A DNA stretch of 37,020 nucleotides from Verrucomicrobiota bacterium (GTDB taxonomy: Bacteria; Verrucomicrobiota; Verrucomicrobiia; Limisphaerales; CANJSG01), in assembly GCA_947476875.1 (NCBI GenBank), contig CANJSG010000013.1, positions 1 to 37,020 on the forward strand. The letters run 5' to 3'. The position numbers and the translations under genes were made by a program. This document shows positions 1 through 8,123 of this stretch, piece by piece. Position 1 is the first letter of the stretch. Each line of letters opens with the position of its first letter. Under the pieces are notes generated by a model. That model did not search any database, had not been told where the DNA came from, and worked only from the letters and a program-made list of their open reading frames with translations.

Positions 1-197
1 ACGGGCGCACTCCTGTGATCGAGGGATTGAAGCGTATCAGTCGGCCTGGATTGCGCCGTTACACGGGCGGGGCGGAAGTTCCAAAGGTCCGTGGTGGTCT
101 CGGGGTTGCAATTGTGTCTACCTCACAGGGCTTGATGACGGGAATTCAGGCTCGACGTGCAAATATTGGCGGAGAATTGCTTTGCTTCATTTGGTAG
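1..197 (+). CDS. rpsH: 30S ribosomal protein uS8, 3' part (truncated by window start)
   Basis: The reading frame is open from base 3 and ends at the stop before 198. The visible C-terminal 65 residues carry the uS8 signature ([10 protein letters not shown], then [15 protein letters not shown]), which is the central rRNA-binding part of the protein. uS8 is a primary binder of 16S rRNA and in many bacteria also represses the spc operon. Its position directly before rplF matches the standard spc order. The ORF-track start at 15 is only an internal GTG; the true start lies outside the window. One oddity is the end, which runs two or three residues past the usual Ile/Val terminus (ELLCFIW). Confidence 0.95.
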   Translation, partial: GRTPVIEGLKRISRPGLRRYTGGAEVPKVRGGLGVAIVSTSQGLMTGIQARRANIGGELLCFIW

Positions 198-218
198 GCG
201 CTCAAAATTTTACTGACT

Positions 219-755
219 ATGTCACGTATTGGAAAACTGCCGATCGAGATTCCTGCAAAGGTCAAGGTAGCGATCAAGGGTGCTGAAGTTTCGGTTGAGG
301 GGCCTAGGGGAAAATTGTCCTTTGTTCTGCCGAAACGGGCTTCAGCTAAGATCGAGGGGAACCTGGTGATTATCTCGCGAGATGGTGACACCGCTGAAGC
401 AAAAGCCCTCCATGGTTTGAGCCGCGCCTTGATAAACAATATGGTCAAGGGCGTGAGTGAGGGTTTCGTAAAGAAGCTTGAAATCAACGGAGTCGGTTTC
501 AAAGCGTCGATTGTAGGGAAGATCATCTCATTAAACTTAGGCTACTCTCATCCGATCACCTACACGATACCGGATCAGATCAAGGTCACGATCGAAGAAA
601 ACACCAAACTGACCATTGAAGGTCCTGATCGACAGGTAGTCGGTGTTGTGGCCTCGGAGATTCGGAGTTTCTATCCACCTGAACCTTATAAGGGTAAGGG
701 AGTTAAGTATTCCGACGAGAAGATTATCCGTAAGGAAGGCAAAACAGTCCAATAA
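219..755 (+). CDS. rplF: 50S ribosomal protein uL6
   Basis: This 178-residue protein has the usual length for bacterial uL6. It starts MSRIGKLPIEIP, the standard N-terminus, and contains the two repeated alpha/beta domains. The second carries the diagnostic GPDRQVVGVVASEIRS and PYKGKGVKY stretches that contact 23S rRNA near the sarcin-ricin loop. It lies 21 bases after rpsH and 38 bases before rplR, all on the same strand, so it is part of the spc operon. Nothing unusual is seen. Confidence 0.97.
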   Translation: MSRIGKLPIEIPAKVKVAIKGAEVSVEGPRGKLSFVLPKRASAKIEGNLVIISRDGDTAEAKALHGLSRALINNMVKGVSEGFVKKLEINGVGFKASIVGKIISLNLGYSHPITYTIPDQIKVTIEENTKLTIEGPDRQVVGVVASEIRSFYPPEPYKGKGVKYSDEKIIRKEGKTVQ

Positions 756-793
756 CGGAGTTAGGTTACGGCGACAACCGTGACCGCATAAAA

Positions 794-1159
794 ATGAGAA
801 CCGAAAAAAAGCAAAAGCTGGCGCAATTAAGACATTGGAGGATTAGGCACCGAGTTAAGGGGACTCCGGAGAGGCCGCGCATGAGTGTGCATTTTAGCAA
901 CATGCACATATACGTTCAGTTTATCGATGACACGAAGGCGCTGACGTTGGCTTCGGCGTGCACCACCTCCGATATATTTCCTGCTGGGTCCAAGATCCGT
1001 GCAAATTCTGTCACTGCAAAAACAGTGGGGACTGCCGCCGCTGAAAGTGCCAAAGCAGTCGGCATAACCAAGGTTGTTTTTGATCGAGGATCACTTCGGT
1101 TTCACGGTAAGGTAAAGGCCTTGGCGGATTCCGCGAGGGAAGCAGGGCTCCAGTTTTAA
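794..1159 (+). CDS. rplR: 50S ribosomal protein uL18
   Basis: The 121 residues match uL18 in length. The N-terminus is basic (RTEKKQKLAQLRHWRIRHR) and is followed by GTPERPRMSVHFSNMHIYVQFIDD. The C-terminal VVFDRGSLRFHGKVKALADSAREAGLQF is the family's end signature. uL18 binds 5S rRNA and helps dock it in the central protuberance. The gene lies between rplF and rpsE as expected. The ATG start at 794 gives the normal N-terminus. Confidence 0.96.
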   Translation: MRTEKKQKLAQLRHWRIRHRVKGTPERPRMSVHFSNMHIYVQFIDDTKALTLASACTTSDIFPAGSKIRANSVTAKTVGTAAAESAKAVGITKVVFDRGSLRFHGKVKALADSAREAGLQF

Positions 1160-1179
1160 CCATTTTGGAGATAAAATAA

Positions 1180-1794
1180 GTGTCTGAACCACAACGCACA
1201 GACGGAAATGTAAGGGGTCCCGGGGGGAGCTTTGGGGCGCGGCGCGGGCGTCCTAGTCGTCCTAACGACGGATCTGGTCAGGGTGATCAGCGCTCTGGAA
1301 ACGAACTGGTCGAAAAAGTTGTATTCATCAACCGATCGGCGAAAGTAGTTAAGGGCGGTCGACGATTCAGCTTCAGTGCTCTGGTAGTCGCGGGTGACAA
1401 AAAAGGCAGGGTCGGAGTTGGGTTGGGCAAAGGTGGCGAGGTTTCGGACGCGATCCGAAAAGGTGGGGATTCCGCGAAATCCCAGATGGTCTCAATTTCG
1501 ATCAAATTAGCGACCATACCCCACGAGATTAATTTCGAATTCGGTGGAGCCAAAGTTTTGTTGAGGCCCGCGTCGCCTGGAACTGGGGTAATTGCTGGGA
1601 AAACCGTTCGGGCAGTTTTGGAAGCGGTTGGGATAAAGGATATTCTGACGAAATCACTTGGTTCCAATAACCCCTCAAATGTCGTTAAGGCCACTTTGGG
1701 GGCATTAAAGAAGCTTCGATTGGCTGAAGATATCTATCGCAGTCGCGGAATTGAACGTCGCCAATCTTCGGGTGAAACCGTCGCAACCAATTAA
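1180..1794 (+). CDS. rpsE: 30S ribosomal protein uS5 with glycine-rich N-terminal extension
   Basis: This 204-residue uS5 starts with GTG, preceded by a GGAG ribosome-binding site at the right distance. The S5 double-stranded-RNA-binding domain is clear from about residue 42 ([24 protein letters not shown]), followed by [17 protein letters not shown] and a C-terminal domain with [13 protein letters not shown]. The first ~40 residues are an added Gly/Arg-rich, low-complexity tail not found in the shorter E. coli protein (166 residues). uS5 is involved in decoding fidelity at the mRNA entry channel. rplO follows after only 8 bases, so the rpmD (uL30) gene that usually sits here is absent. Confidence 0.96.
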   Translation: MSEPQRTDGNVRGPGGSFGARRGRPSRPNDGSGQGDQRSGNELVEKVVFINRSAKVVKGGRRFSFSALVVAGDKKGRVGVGLGKGGEVSDAIRKGGDSAKSQMVSISIKLATIPHEINFEFGGAKVLLRPASPGTGVIAGKTVRAVLEAVGIKDILTKSLGSNNPSNVVKATLGALKKLRLAEDIYRSRGIERRQSSGETVATN

Positions 1795-1802
1795 GTCTAC
1801 CA

Positions 1803-2264
1803 ATGCGTCTTCATAACCTAAAACCGCGCCCGGGAGCGAAACACCGCACCAAGCGCCTTGGACAGGGTGAATCTAGCGGACATGGAAAAACCTCCGGCCG
1901 CGGTGGTAAGGGACAGTCTGCCAGATCCGGTTCATCGATTCGAATTGGCTTCGAGGGTGGACAAATGCCGTTGATCCGGCGGATGCCAAAACGGGGGTTC
2001 AACAACGCTCGATTCACCACCCGTTACATGCCCGTTAATGTCGAGGATCTGAACATTTTCGAGGATGGGGCGACAGTTGACGTTTTGGCGCTCGAGGCAG
2101 CTGGCCTTGCTGCTGGACCGATAAAACTAATAAAGATCTTGGGTGAAGGTGAACTTAAGCGAAATCTAACCGTTGTTGCCAATGGGTTCAGTGCTACCGC
2201 TAGGGTGAAGATAGAGAGCTTGGGCGGTTCCTGCAAACTGGTGGATAAGAAGCCCACGGCCTAA
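1803..2264 (+). CDS. rplO: 50S ribosomal protein uL15
   Basis: This 153-residue protein begins MRLHNLKPRPGAKHRTKRLGQGESSGHGKTSGRGGKGQ in the typical uL15 manner: a Gly/Arg-rich N-terminal tail that threads into 23S rRNA. The globular domain follows (GFEGGQMPLIRRMPKRGF, then DLNIFEDGATVDV). The stop overlaps no gene; secY begins 3 bases later, so the two are almost certainly co-translated, as in other spc operons. Confidence 0.96.
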   Translation: MRLHNLKPRPGAKHRTKRLGQGESSGHGKTSGRGGKGQSARSGSSIRIGFEGGQMPLIRRMPKRGFNNARFTTRYMPVNVEDLNIFEDGATVDVLALEAAGLAAGPIKLIKILGEGELKRNLTVVANGFSATARVKIESLGGSCKLVDKKPTA

Positions 2265-2267
2265 TAG

Positions 2268-3671
2268 ATGCTTCGCATGTTCGCTAGCATCGCAAACACG
2301 TTCGTCAACTGCTTCAAGATACCTGAACTCAGGTCGCGAATATGGTTTACCCTGACCGTCTTGGGTGTATGCAGACTCGCGGCGCTAGTTCCGGTTCCGG
2401 GACTGGACAACGCAGCGTTGAAGGCCTATTTCGAGGACTCAGCCAAGTCGGGCGGCAATTCTCTGATAGGACTATACTCTCTGTTCACGGGTGGCGGATT
2501 TGAACACTGTGCGCTGGGCGCGTTGGGAATAATGCCCTATATCAGCGCTACCATCATTATTCAGCTGCTTGCAGCCGTGGTTCCCCAACTGAGCAAGATG
2601 GCCCGGGAAGAGGGTGGGCGTGTTAAAATTATCCAATACGGCCGCTATCTTGCTGTATTGCTTGCTCTCGGACAGGGTTTTGCGATGTCTCTTGGATGGG
2701 AGAGTCCGGAGAAAATTTTCCCCAATTGGAGCGTTGGCAGTGGACTCGTCTTGGTTGAAAATCCGTGGATTTATCGTTTCCAGACAGCTTTCTTCTTGGC
2801 GGCTGGGACTGTGCTATTGATGTGGCTGGGTGAGCAGATTACCGATCGTGGTATCGGTAACGGAGTCTCTCTTGTAATTACGGTTGGAATTTTGGCGCGA
2901 CTTCCGAAGGCAATCCAGGGTTTGTGGCAGATTTTTGTTCCGCCTGCTGGCATTGAAAGCAAGTTGAATATGTTCCACGGTCTGGCGCTCATTGTCCTGC
3001 TGGTTGCAGTTGTAGCTGGGGTGGTTGCAGTTGTTCAGGGGCAGAGGAAAATTCCGGTTCAATACGCTCAGCGAGCGGTTGGTCGGAAGGTTGTATCGGG
3101 CGGGAGTTCGTTCATGCCATTAAGGGTCAATTATGCAGGCGTTATGCCCGTGATTTTCGCCCAAGCGATCCTTATGTTTCCAGCGCAGATTCTGCAATTC
3201 ATGGCACAGAAGGTATCAGGAGACTTGTCGAAGTGGCTCAGCCAGTTTTCCAGATACCTTGTTGAGCCTCATCCGATTTATCTTATTTCATTCGGGCTGA
3301 TGATTTTGTTCTTTTCCTATTTTTGGGTCGCTACCCAGTTCAACGAGCTTCAGATCGCCGACGACATGAAAAAATCCGGTGGTTACATTCCTGGAATACG
3401 CCCTGGTTCTGCTACAAGTGAATTCTTGCATTCGACGATGTCGAAGATAACTTTGGCTGGCGCGGTTTTTCTCACGGTCATTGCAATTATTCCAATCTTG
3501 CTTGGAAGGGCTTTCGGGATTGATCCGATTGTGACCCAATTTTTCGGCGGAACCAGTATGTTGATCACGGTTGGTGTTGTATTGGACACAATGCGGCAGA
3601 TGGAATCCTATCTTCTGATGCGTCATTACGACGGCTTTCTTAAAAAAGGTCGGATCAAGGCAAGATTTTAA
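2268..3671 (+). CDS. secY: Protein translocase subunit SecY
   Basis: SecY is the channel-forming subunit of the SecYEG translocon in the inner membrane. The 467 residues contain about ten hydrophobic segments. Recognisable pieces are GLYSLFTGGGFEHCALGALGIMPYISATIIIQLL (TM2 and plug region), the QYGRYLA loop, and the cytoplasmic loop before TM7 with IPVQYAQRAVGRK. FNELQIADDMKKSGGYIPGIRPG marks the ribosome/SecA-binding loop after TM8. The protein is slightly longer than the E. coli one (443). The start at 2268 gives the short cytoplasmic N-terminus; an in-frame ATG three codons later is also possible. Confidence 0.97.
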   Translation: MLRMFASIANTFVNCFKIPELRSRIWFTLTVLGVCRLAALVPVPGLDNAALKAYFEDSAKSGGNSLIGLYSLFTGGGFEHCALGALGIMPYISATIIIQLLAAVVPQLSKMAREEGGRVKIIQYGRYLAVLLALGQGFAMSLGWESPEKIFPNWSVGSGLVLVENPWIYRFQTAFFLAAGTVLLMWLGEQITDRGIGNGVSLVITVGILARLPKAIQGLWQIFVPPAGIESKLNMFHGLALIVLLVAVVAGVVAVVQGQRKIPVQYAQRAVGRKVVSGGSSFMPLRVNYAGVMPVIFAQAILMFPAQILQFMAQKVSGDLSKWLSQFSRYLVEPHPIYLISFGLMILFFSYFWVATQFNELQIADDMKKSGGYIPGIRPGSATSEFLHSTMSKITLAGAVFLTVIAIIPILLGRAFGIDPIVTQFFGGTSMLITVGVVLDTMRQMESYLLMRHYDGFLKKGRIKARF

Positions 3672-3681
3672 GGGTTTCCCG

Positions 3682-4428
3682 ATGACGGTCCTTAAAACAG
3701 CGAAAGATCTCGAACTAATGAGGCCTGCCTGCAAGGCAGCCGGGCAGGTTCTGAGAGAAATCGGGGAAATGATCAGACCGGGAGTCACAACACTTGAGTT
3801 GGACCGGATAGCTGCAGAGTTGATCAGGGTAGCCGGCGGGAAAAGTGCCTTTTTTGGTTACAGGGGATATCCCTGCCATGTCTGTTTATCTCTGAACGAC
3901 GAAGTGGTTCATGGATTGGCGAGTAGCCGGACATTAAATTTTGGAGACATTCTTTCTGTAGACTGCGGAGTGGCCTTGAACGGATTCATCGGGGACACCG
4001 CAAGAACTTTTGTTGTTGGTGGATGCCAAACCGAGGTAAGCGTCCTCCTTGAGGTGACGGAGCGGGCGCTGTTTGAAGGAATTGCAGAGTGTCGATCTGG
4101 AAATCGCGTAGTTGATGTTTCGCGAGCGATCCAGGAATACGTTGAAGCGAGTGGGTTCAGCGTTGTTCGTGAATTTGTTGGCCATGGGGTTGGGAGATCG
4201 CTCCATGAAGACCCGCAGATTCCAAATTTTGTGGAAGCAGGATCATCTGTCAAACTGAAGGCGGGGATGACTCTGGCTATCGAGCCCATGGTTAATGCTG
4301 GCAGGGCCGAAGTGAAATTTCTTAAAGATGGCTGGACAGTGAAAACTCGGGATGGTTCACTTTCTGCCCATTTTGAACACACGGTCCTCGTCACTGATGA
4401 AGAGCCGGAAGTGTTGACGAAGGTCTGA
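3682..4428 (+). CDS. map: Methionine aminopeptidase, type I
   Basis: The enzyme removes the N-terminal methionine from nascent proteins. The 248-residue length is typical of type Ia. The metal ligands are visible in order: the Asp of SVDCGVALNGF, the Asp of GDTARTF, the His of VGHGVGRSLHEDP, the Glu of AIEPMVN, and the final Glu in AHFEHTVLVT. The gene sits 10 bases after secY, where adk-map-infA commonly occurs; adk is missing here. infA starts 8 bases after the stop. Confidence 0.96.
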   Translation: MTVLKTAKDLELMRPACKAAGQVLREIGEMIRPGVTTLELDRIAAELIRVAGGKSAFFGYRGYPCHVCLSLNDEVVHGLASSRTLNFGDILSVDCGVALNGFIGDTARTFVVGGCQTEVSVLLEVTERALFEGIAECRSGNRVVDVSRAIQEYVEASGFSVVREFVGHGVGRSLHEDPQIPNFVEAGSSVKLKAGMTLAIEPMVNAGRAEVKFLKDGWTVKTRDGSLSAHFEHTVLVTDEEPEVLTKV

Positions 4429-4436
4429 ATGATCCT

Positions 4437-4634
4437 ATGTGGATTGTTGCTGAAGTGGGGCGGAGATTGTCCAACCGGACATTGGCGTGTCGGTTGGTTA
4501 ATGGCCACCGGTTGATTGGCGTGTTACCGAAAAAGCTCGCCAGTATCTCTGATGCCATTTCGGTTGGCGAACGGTTGACTATATTGGTAAGTCCTTTCGA
4601 TATGTCGAAAGGCGTGGTTGTCGGTAGGACATAG
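4437..4634 (+). CDS. infA: Translation initiation factor IF-1 (short, divergent)
   Basis: At 65 residues this is shorter than the usual 72. It lacks the acidic MAKEDxIEVEG-type N-terminal strand. The S1/OB-fold core is still readable: VNGHRLIGVLPKKL corresponds to ENGHKVLAHISGKM, and GERLTILVSPFDMSKG to GDKVTVELSPYDLTRG. IF-1 binds the 30S A-site during initiation. Its position between map and rpmJ is the classical one and supports the call despite the weak similarity. The ATG at 4437 is the first in frame; no longer canonical start was found upstream. Confidence 0.85.
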   Translation: MWIVAEVGRRLSNRTLACRLVNGHRLIGVLPKKLASISDAISVGERLTILVSPFDMSKGVVVGRT

Positions 4635-4640
4635 AATTTT

Positions 4641-4754
4641 ATGAAGGTTCGTGCGTCAGTTAAAAAGCTTTGTGAGAATTGCAGTATCGTCCGAAGAAAA
4701 GGGATACTGCGGGTTATTTGTTCGAACGCCCGCCACAAGCAGCGGCAAGGTTGA
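4641..4754 (+). CDS. rpmJ: 50S ribosomal protein bL36
   Basis: This 37-residue ORF was missed by the ORF track because of its size. It reads [14 protein letters not shown], then [21 protein letters not shown]. The zinc-binding residues Cys11, Cys14, Cys27 and His32 are all present, so this is the zinc-containing form. bL36 binds 23S rRNA on the 50S subunit. It follows infA by 6 bases and precedes rpsM by 35 bases, the standard arrangement. Confidence 0.95.
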   Translation: MKVRASVKKLCENCSIVRRKGILRVICSNARHKQRQG

Positions 4755-4789
4755 GTCGAGCCCAGTAAAGAATTGGCCCAAACAACTAT

Positions 4790-5176
4790 ATGGCACGCAT
4801 TATCGGTGTTGAAATTCCTAGTGACAAACGGATCGATATCGCTCTTCGATATATATACGGAATTGGCCCCAAGAACGCTCTTCGTGTCCTCGAAGTCGCG
4901 CAAATCGAGGGATCTGTTCGCGCGAAAGACCTCACAGAAGAGCAGTTGTCACGGATCGTTAAAGCGATCCAAGATGGCAAATATATCATCGAGGGCGACC
5001 TCAGGCGCGAAATTGGTATGAACCTCAAGCGGTTACAGGCTATCAAGTGCTACCGCGGTGTCCGGCATTTGCGTGGTCTGCCTGTGCGTGGCCAGCGGAC
5101 GTCCACCAATGCCCGCACGCGCAAGGGGCCCCGCAAGACCGTTGGCGTTCAGCGCGCCAAAGCCGCAACTCCCTAA
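4790..5176 (+). CDS. rpsM: 30S ribosomal protein uS13
   Basis: The 128 residues start [26 protein letters not shown], the uS13 hallmark with its helix-two-turn-helix motif. They end in the basic tail with [19 protein letters not shown] that reaches toward the P-site tRNA. uS13 forms intersubunit bridges in the head of the 30S subunit. rpsK follows after 15 bases. Confidence 0.97.
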   Translation: MARIIGVEIPSDKRIDIALRYIYGIGPKNALRVLEVAQIEGSVRAKDLTEEQLSRIVKAIQDGKYIIEGDLRREIGMNLKRLQAIKCYRGVRHLRGLPVRGQRTSTNARTRKGPRKTVGVQRAKAATP

Positions 5177-5191
5177 CTTTTAAATTGACTT

Positions 5192-5761
5192 ATGGCCGAG
5201 GAATCTAAGCCCAAAAAGGCTGCTGCTCCCAAAGCAGGAGCGAAATCATTGGTCGGTGAAAAAGCCCCCAAAACCCAAGGTGAGGGAGCTGTCCCGACCG
5301 AACCAAAGGTTCCACCTGCTATTGAGCCGCCTGCTGTTTCAGCCCCCACAGCAGCTGAGTTGCTGGCGGATGATCCGAACGCGAAGAAAATCGTAAAGGC
5401 CAAGGGGTCAAAGAACATATCCGCAGGGATCGCAAACATTCTAGCAACGTTCAACAACACTGTTGTTAGTATTACCGACATGCAGGGTAATGTCCTGGGC
5501 TGGAGTGCTGCCGGACGAGTTGGATTCAAAGGCTCGCGGAAGAGCACGGCTTTTGCTGCACAGCAGGTTGCGCAAGACGCCGCCCGGCAAGCGATGGCGC
5601 ACGGCATGCGTGAGATTGAGATCCATGTTAAAGGGCCAGGATCCGGTCGCGAATCGGCTATCAGGGCGCTTCAAGCGATCGGGTTGGAAATTTCAACTAT
5701 CAAGGATGTCACCCCTGTTCCACACAACGGCTGCCGGCCTCGCAAAAAGCGCCGCGTCTAA
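5192..5761 (+). CDS. rpsK: 30S ribosomal protein uS11 with long Ala/Pro/Lys-rich N-terminal extension
   Basis: The uS11 domain occupies about residues 70-189, with signatures [19 protein letters not shown], the [19 protein letters not shown] stretch and the C-terminal [18 protein letters not shown]. The domain lies in the 30S platform near the E site. The first ~65 residues are a low-complexity segment rich in Ala, Pro, Lys and Glu that ordinary uS11 (about 129 residues) lacks. The ATG at 5192 is the only start in the normal intergenic position, 15 bases after rpsM. I therefore take the extension as real rather than as a mis-called start. Confidence 0.95.
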   Translation: MAEESKPKKAAAPKAGAKSLVGEKAPKTQGEGAVPTEPKVPPAIEPPAVSAPTAAELLADDPNAKKIVKAKGSKNISAGIANILATFNNTVVSITDMQGNVLGWSAAGRVGFKGSRKSTAFAAQQVAQDAARQAMAHGMREIEIHVKGPGSGRESAIRALQAIGLEISTIKDVTPVPHNGCRPRKKRRV

Positions 5762-5784
5762 AGAGCATTTAACAGACTATTCTC

Positions 5785-6393
5785 ATGGCTCGTTACACTG
5801 GTCCTCGCACTCGAATCAGCAGACGCTTAGGCGTTCCAATCTTTGGACCCTCGAAATACCTCGAGCGGCGTCCCTATTTCCCTGGTGTTCACGGGCCGAA
5901 ATCCCGCCGAAAAAACTCGGAATACGCTGTCGGATTGATTGAAAAGCAAAAGCTTCGGTATTACTACGGGCTTCTGGAGAGGCAATTCCGTCGAGTGTAT
6001 CAGGAGGCCACCCGCCGCCGCGGTGTGACCGGTGAGCAGATGCTTCAGATTCTTGAGACTCGGTTAGACAATGTCGTTTATATGCTTGGATTCGCAAACA
6101 CCCGGGCGCACGCTCGGCAGGTTGTTGGTCACGGGCATGTCAAGGTGAACGGTCGGAAGGCTGCCATCGCATCCTACGCCCTGCGGGTTAGCGATGTGAT
6201 TGAAATTAAGGACTCGAAGATTTCTCGGCAGATCGCTGCCAAAGCCGGGGAGTCGACCGTTAGTCGTTCGGTCCCGGATTGGCTGTCGGTCGACAAAGAA
6301 AACTTTAAGGGTGTTGTGATGCGCGTTCCGACTCTGGAAGAGATTCAACCCATCGCAAACGTTCAGGCCGTCGTCGAATTCTATTCCCGTTGA
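5785..6393 (+). CDS. rpsD: 30S ribosomal protein uS4
   Basis: This 202-residue protein has the uS4 N-terminal domain (RTRISRRLGVPIFG, and KYLERRPYFPGVHG in place of the common zinc-type sequence). It also has the S4 RNA-binding domain (RLDNVVYMLGFANTRAHARQVVGHGHVKVNGRK). uS4 nucleates 30S assembly and in many bacteria autoregulates the alpha operon. The N-terminus lacks the four-cysteine zinc motif, so this is the zinc-free form. Its place between rpsK and rpoA is standard. Confidence 0.97.
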   Translation: MARYTGPRTRISRRLGVPIFGPSKYLERRPYFPGVHGPKSRRKNSEYAVGLIEKQKLRYYYGLLERQFRRVYQEATRRRGVTGEQMLQILETRLDNVVYMLGFANTRAHARQVVGHGHVKVNGRKAAIASYALRVSDVIEIKDSKISRQIAAKAGESTVSRSVPDWLSVDKENFKGVVMRVPTLEEIQPIANVQAVVEFYSR

Positions 6394-6491
6394 TCTGTCC
6401 ACCGCCCTCAAAAGGGGCAAAGCAATTACATGGGCCGTTTTCATCCACGGGATGTGCTGAACGGCCAGATTAAAATTGCAAAAGGAAAACC

Positions 6492-7505
6492 ATGCCAGTT
6501 CGTCTTGCTCGTTTCGAAATACCTAAGCGCCTGATCAAAGATGATGCCAGCGCGACCAACAATTACGCCAAATTTATCGCGGAGCCTTTTGAAACAGGCT
6601 ACGGTCATACGGTTGGGAACTCGATTCGGCGGGTTTTGCTCTCGTCGCTCGAAGGCGCCGCCGTCTCTTCGATCAAGATAGACGGAGCAATGCATGAATT
6701 CGCGACCGTTGACGGGGTTAGTGAGGACGTGACTGATATCATTCTGAATCTGAAGAAAGTTCAGTTTAAAATGCAGGGTTCACGCGAGCCGCAAATGCTG
6801 CGGATCTCGGTCAACAAGGAAGGGGCTGTAACGGCGGCCGACATTGAGACCAATCAGAACGTCGAGGTTGTGAATCCGAAACAGCACATTTGCACAATTG
6901 ATAAAAAGAAGAAACTCGACATTGAGCTCGAGGTTAAAATCGGGCGCGGGTTTTGTCCTGGTGATCAGAACAAGAAATCTGACCAGGCGATTGGTGTGAT
7001 CGCCATTGATTCGCTCTTCTCTCCTGTTTCCCGGGTGCGTTACAACGTTGAGTCCGCTCGCGTTGGGCAAAGGACCGATTACGACAAGCTTGTGATTGAG
7101 GTGTGGACAGATGGGCGTATGACCCCAGATGATGCCCTTACCCAAGCTTCGGCAATTCTTCAGCACCACTTGGATGTTTTCGTCGGCTACGATAAGAACG
7201 CCATCGAATTTGAGAAGGAAGAAACGAAGGTTGATGACGAGAAGGCCAAGCTCAAAAAGCTGCTCAATATGTCGGTTAACGAGATTGAGCTGTCTGTTCG
7301 TGCCGCTAACTGTCTCAACAACGCAAATATCACCACGGTTGGCCAGTTGGGAATGAAATCAGAGCAGGAAATGTTGAAGTATCGTAACTTTGGCAAGAAA
7401 TCGCTCAATGAGATCAAGGATAAGCTGGCAGCTTTGGGGTTGATGCTTGGAATGACCTTCGAGCCAGGACTTCTCGAAGCGCCCAAGGAAGAGCCGAAGA
7501 ACTAA
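6492..7505 (+). CDS. rpoA: DNA-directed RNA polymerase subunit alpha
   Basis: The 337 residues are close to the usual 329-330. The N-terminal assembly domain carries FIAEPFETGYGHTVGNSIRRVLLSSLEGAAV, the dimer-forming segment. The C-terminal domain carries LLNMSVNEIELSVRAANCLNNANITTVGQLG and YRNFGKKSLNEIKDKLAALGL, the part that contacts UP elements and activators. A charged linker joins the two (about residues 235-255). The 98-base gap before the gene is longer than others in the operon and could hold a secondary promoter, but I see no firm motif. Confidence 0.97.
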   Translation: MPVRLARFEIPKRLIKDDASATNNYAKFIAEPFETGYGHTVGNSIRRVLLSSLEGAAVSSIKIDGAMHEFATVDGVSEDVTDIILNLKKVQFKMQGSREPQMLRISVNKEGAVTAADIETNQNVEVVNPKQHICTIDKKKKLDIELEVKIGRGFCPGDQNKKSDQAIGVIAIDSLFSPVSRVRYNVESARVGQRTDYDKLVIEVWTDGRMTPDDALTQASAILQHHLDVFVGYDKNAIEFEKEETKVDDEKAKLKKLLNMSVNEIELSVRAANCLNNANITTVGQLGMKSEQEMLKYRNFGKKSLNEIKDKLAALGLMLGMTFEPGLLEAPKEEPKN

Positions 7506-7521
7506 TTCTCAGGAGACTGTT

Positions 7522-8001
7522 ATGCGCCATTTGAAGCGAACGGCCAAGTTGGGCCGCACCGGCAGCCATCGTAATGCGATGCTTGCCAATTTAGTTTGCA
7601 GTTTGATTCTGCATAAACGTGTCACGACTACCTTGGCTAAGGCCAAGGCTGCTCGGATTGTAGCGGAAAAGATGCTGACCCTCGGCCGCAGGGCTTTGGT
7701 GGCCAGAAACGCTGCCGGGACCGTATCGGATTCGACTGAGAAACGGGACTTGGTCGCCAAGAGCGTGCATCTTCGGCGCTTAGCAGTGTCTAATCTTCAT
7801 CAAGAAGCGGCCGTAAAGATTCTCTTCAATGAGATTTCTACCGCCAGCAAGGAACGTCGGGGTGGCTACACCCGCATCATCCGGTTGGGTCAGCGTCAAG
7901 GTGATGTTGCCAAAATGGTGATTCTTGAATGGGTAGATGGAGCCGATCCCGGCCCAGCTGTGGCGCCAATCGAAGAGAAGGTCGACCTCGCAAAAGCCTG
8001 A
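7522..8001 (+). CDS. rplQ: 50S ribosomal protein bL17
   Basis: The protein starts MRHLKRTAKLGRTGSHRNAMLANLV, the bL17 signature. It continues with RVTTTLAKAKAARIVAEKMLTLGRRAL and ends in a family-typical GGYTRIIRLGQRQGDVAKMVILEWVD. It then carries about 25 extra residues, rich in Pro, Glu and Lys. bL17 lies near the polypeptide exit tunnel. It is the last gene of the ribosomal cluster: an intrinsic terminator begins 20 bases after the stop. Confidence 0.97.
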   Translation: MRHLKRTAKLGRTGSHRNAMLANLVCSLILHKRVTTTLAKAKAARIVAEKMLTLGRRALVARNAAGTVSDSTEKRDLVAKSVHLRRLAVSNLHQEAAVKILFNEISTASKERRGGYTRIIRLGQRQGDVAKMVILEWVDGADPGPAVAPIEEKVDLAKA

Positions 8002-8020
8002 AGGGTTTTCAATTTTCACA

Positions 8021-8050
8021 AGCCCGCCGAGAGGCGGGCTTTTTCTTTTT
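8021..8050 (+). terminator. Rho-independent terminator of the ribosomal operon
   Basis: A perfect 8-bp GC-rich stem (AGCCCGCC / GGCGGGCT) with a GAGA loop is followed by TTTTCTTTTTC. It lies 20 bases after the rplQ stop codon and 74 bases before the next gene, so it closes the ribosomal transcription unit. Confidence 0.93.
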
Positions 8051-8123
8051 CGGAAGTCCTGCCTTGGCCATTTGGCAACAGGGAGTGTAGGAACACGGAG
8101 TAACGGTCTCTTCTGAAAAAATT

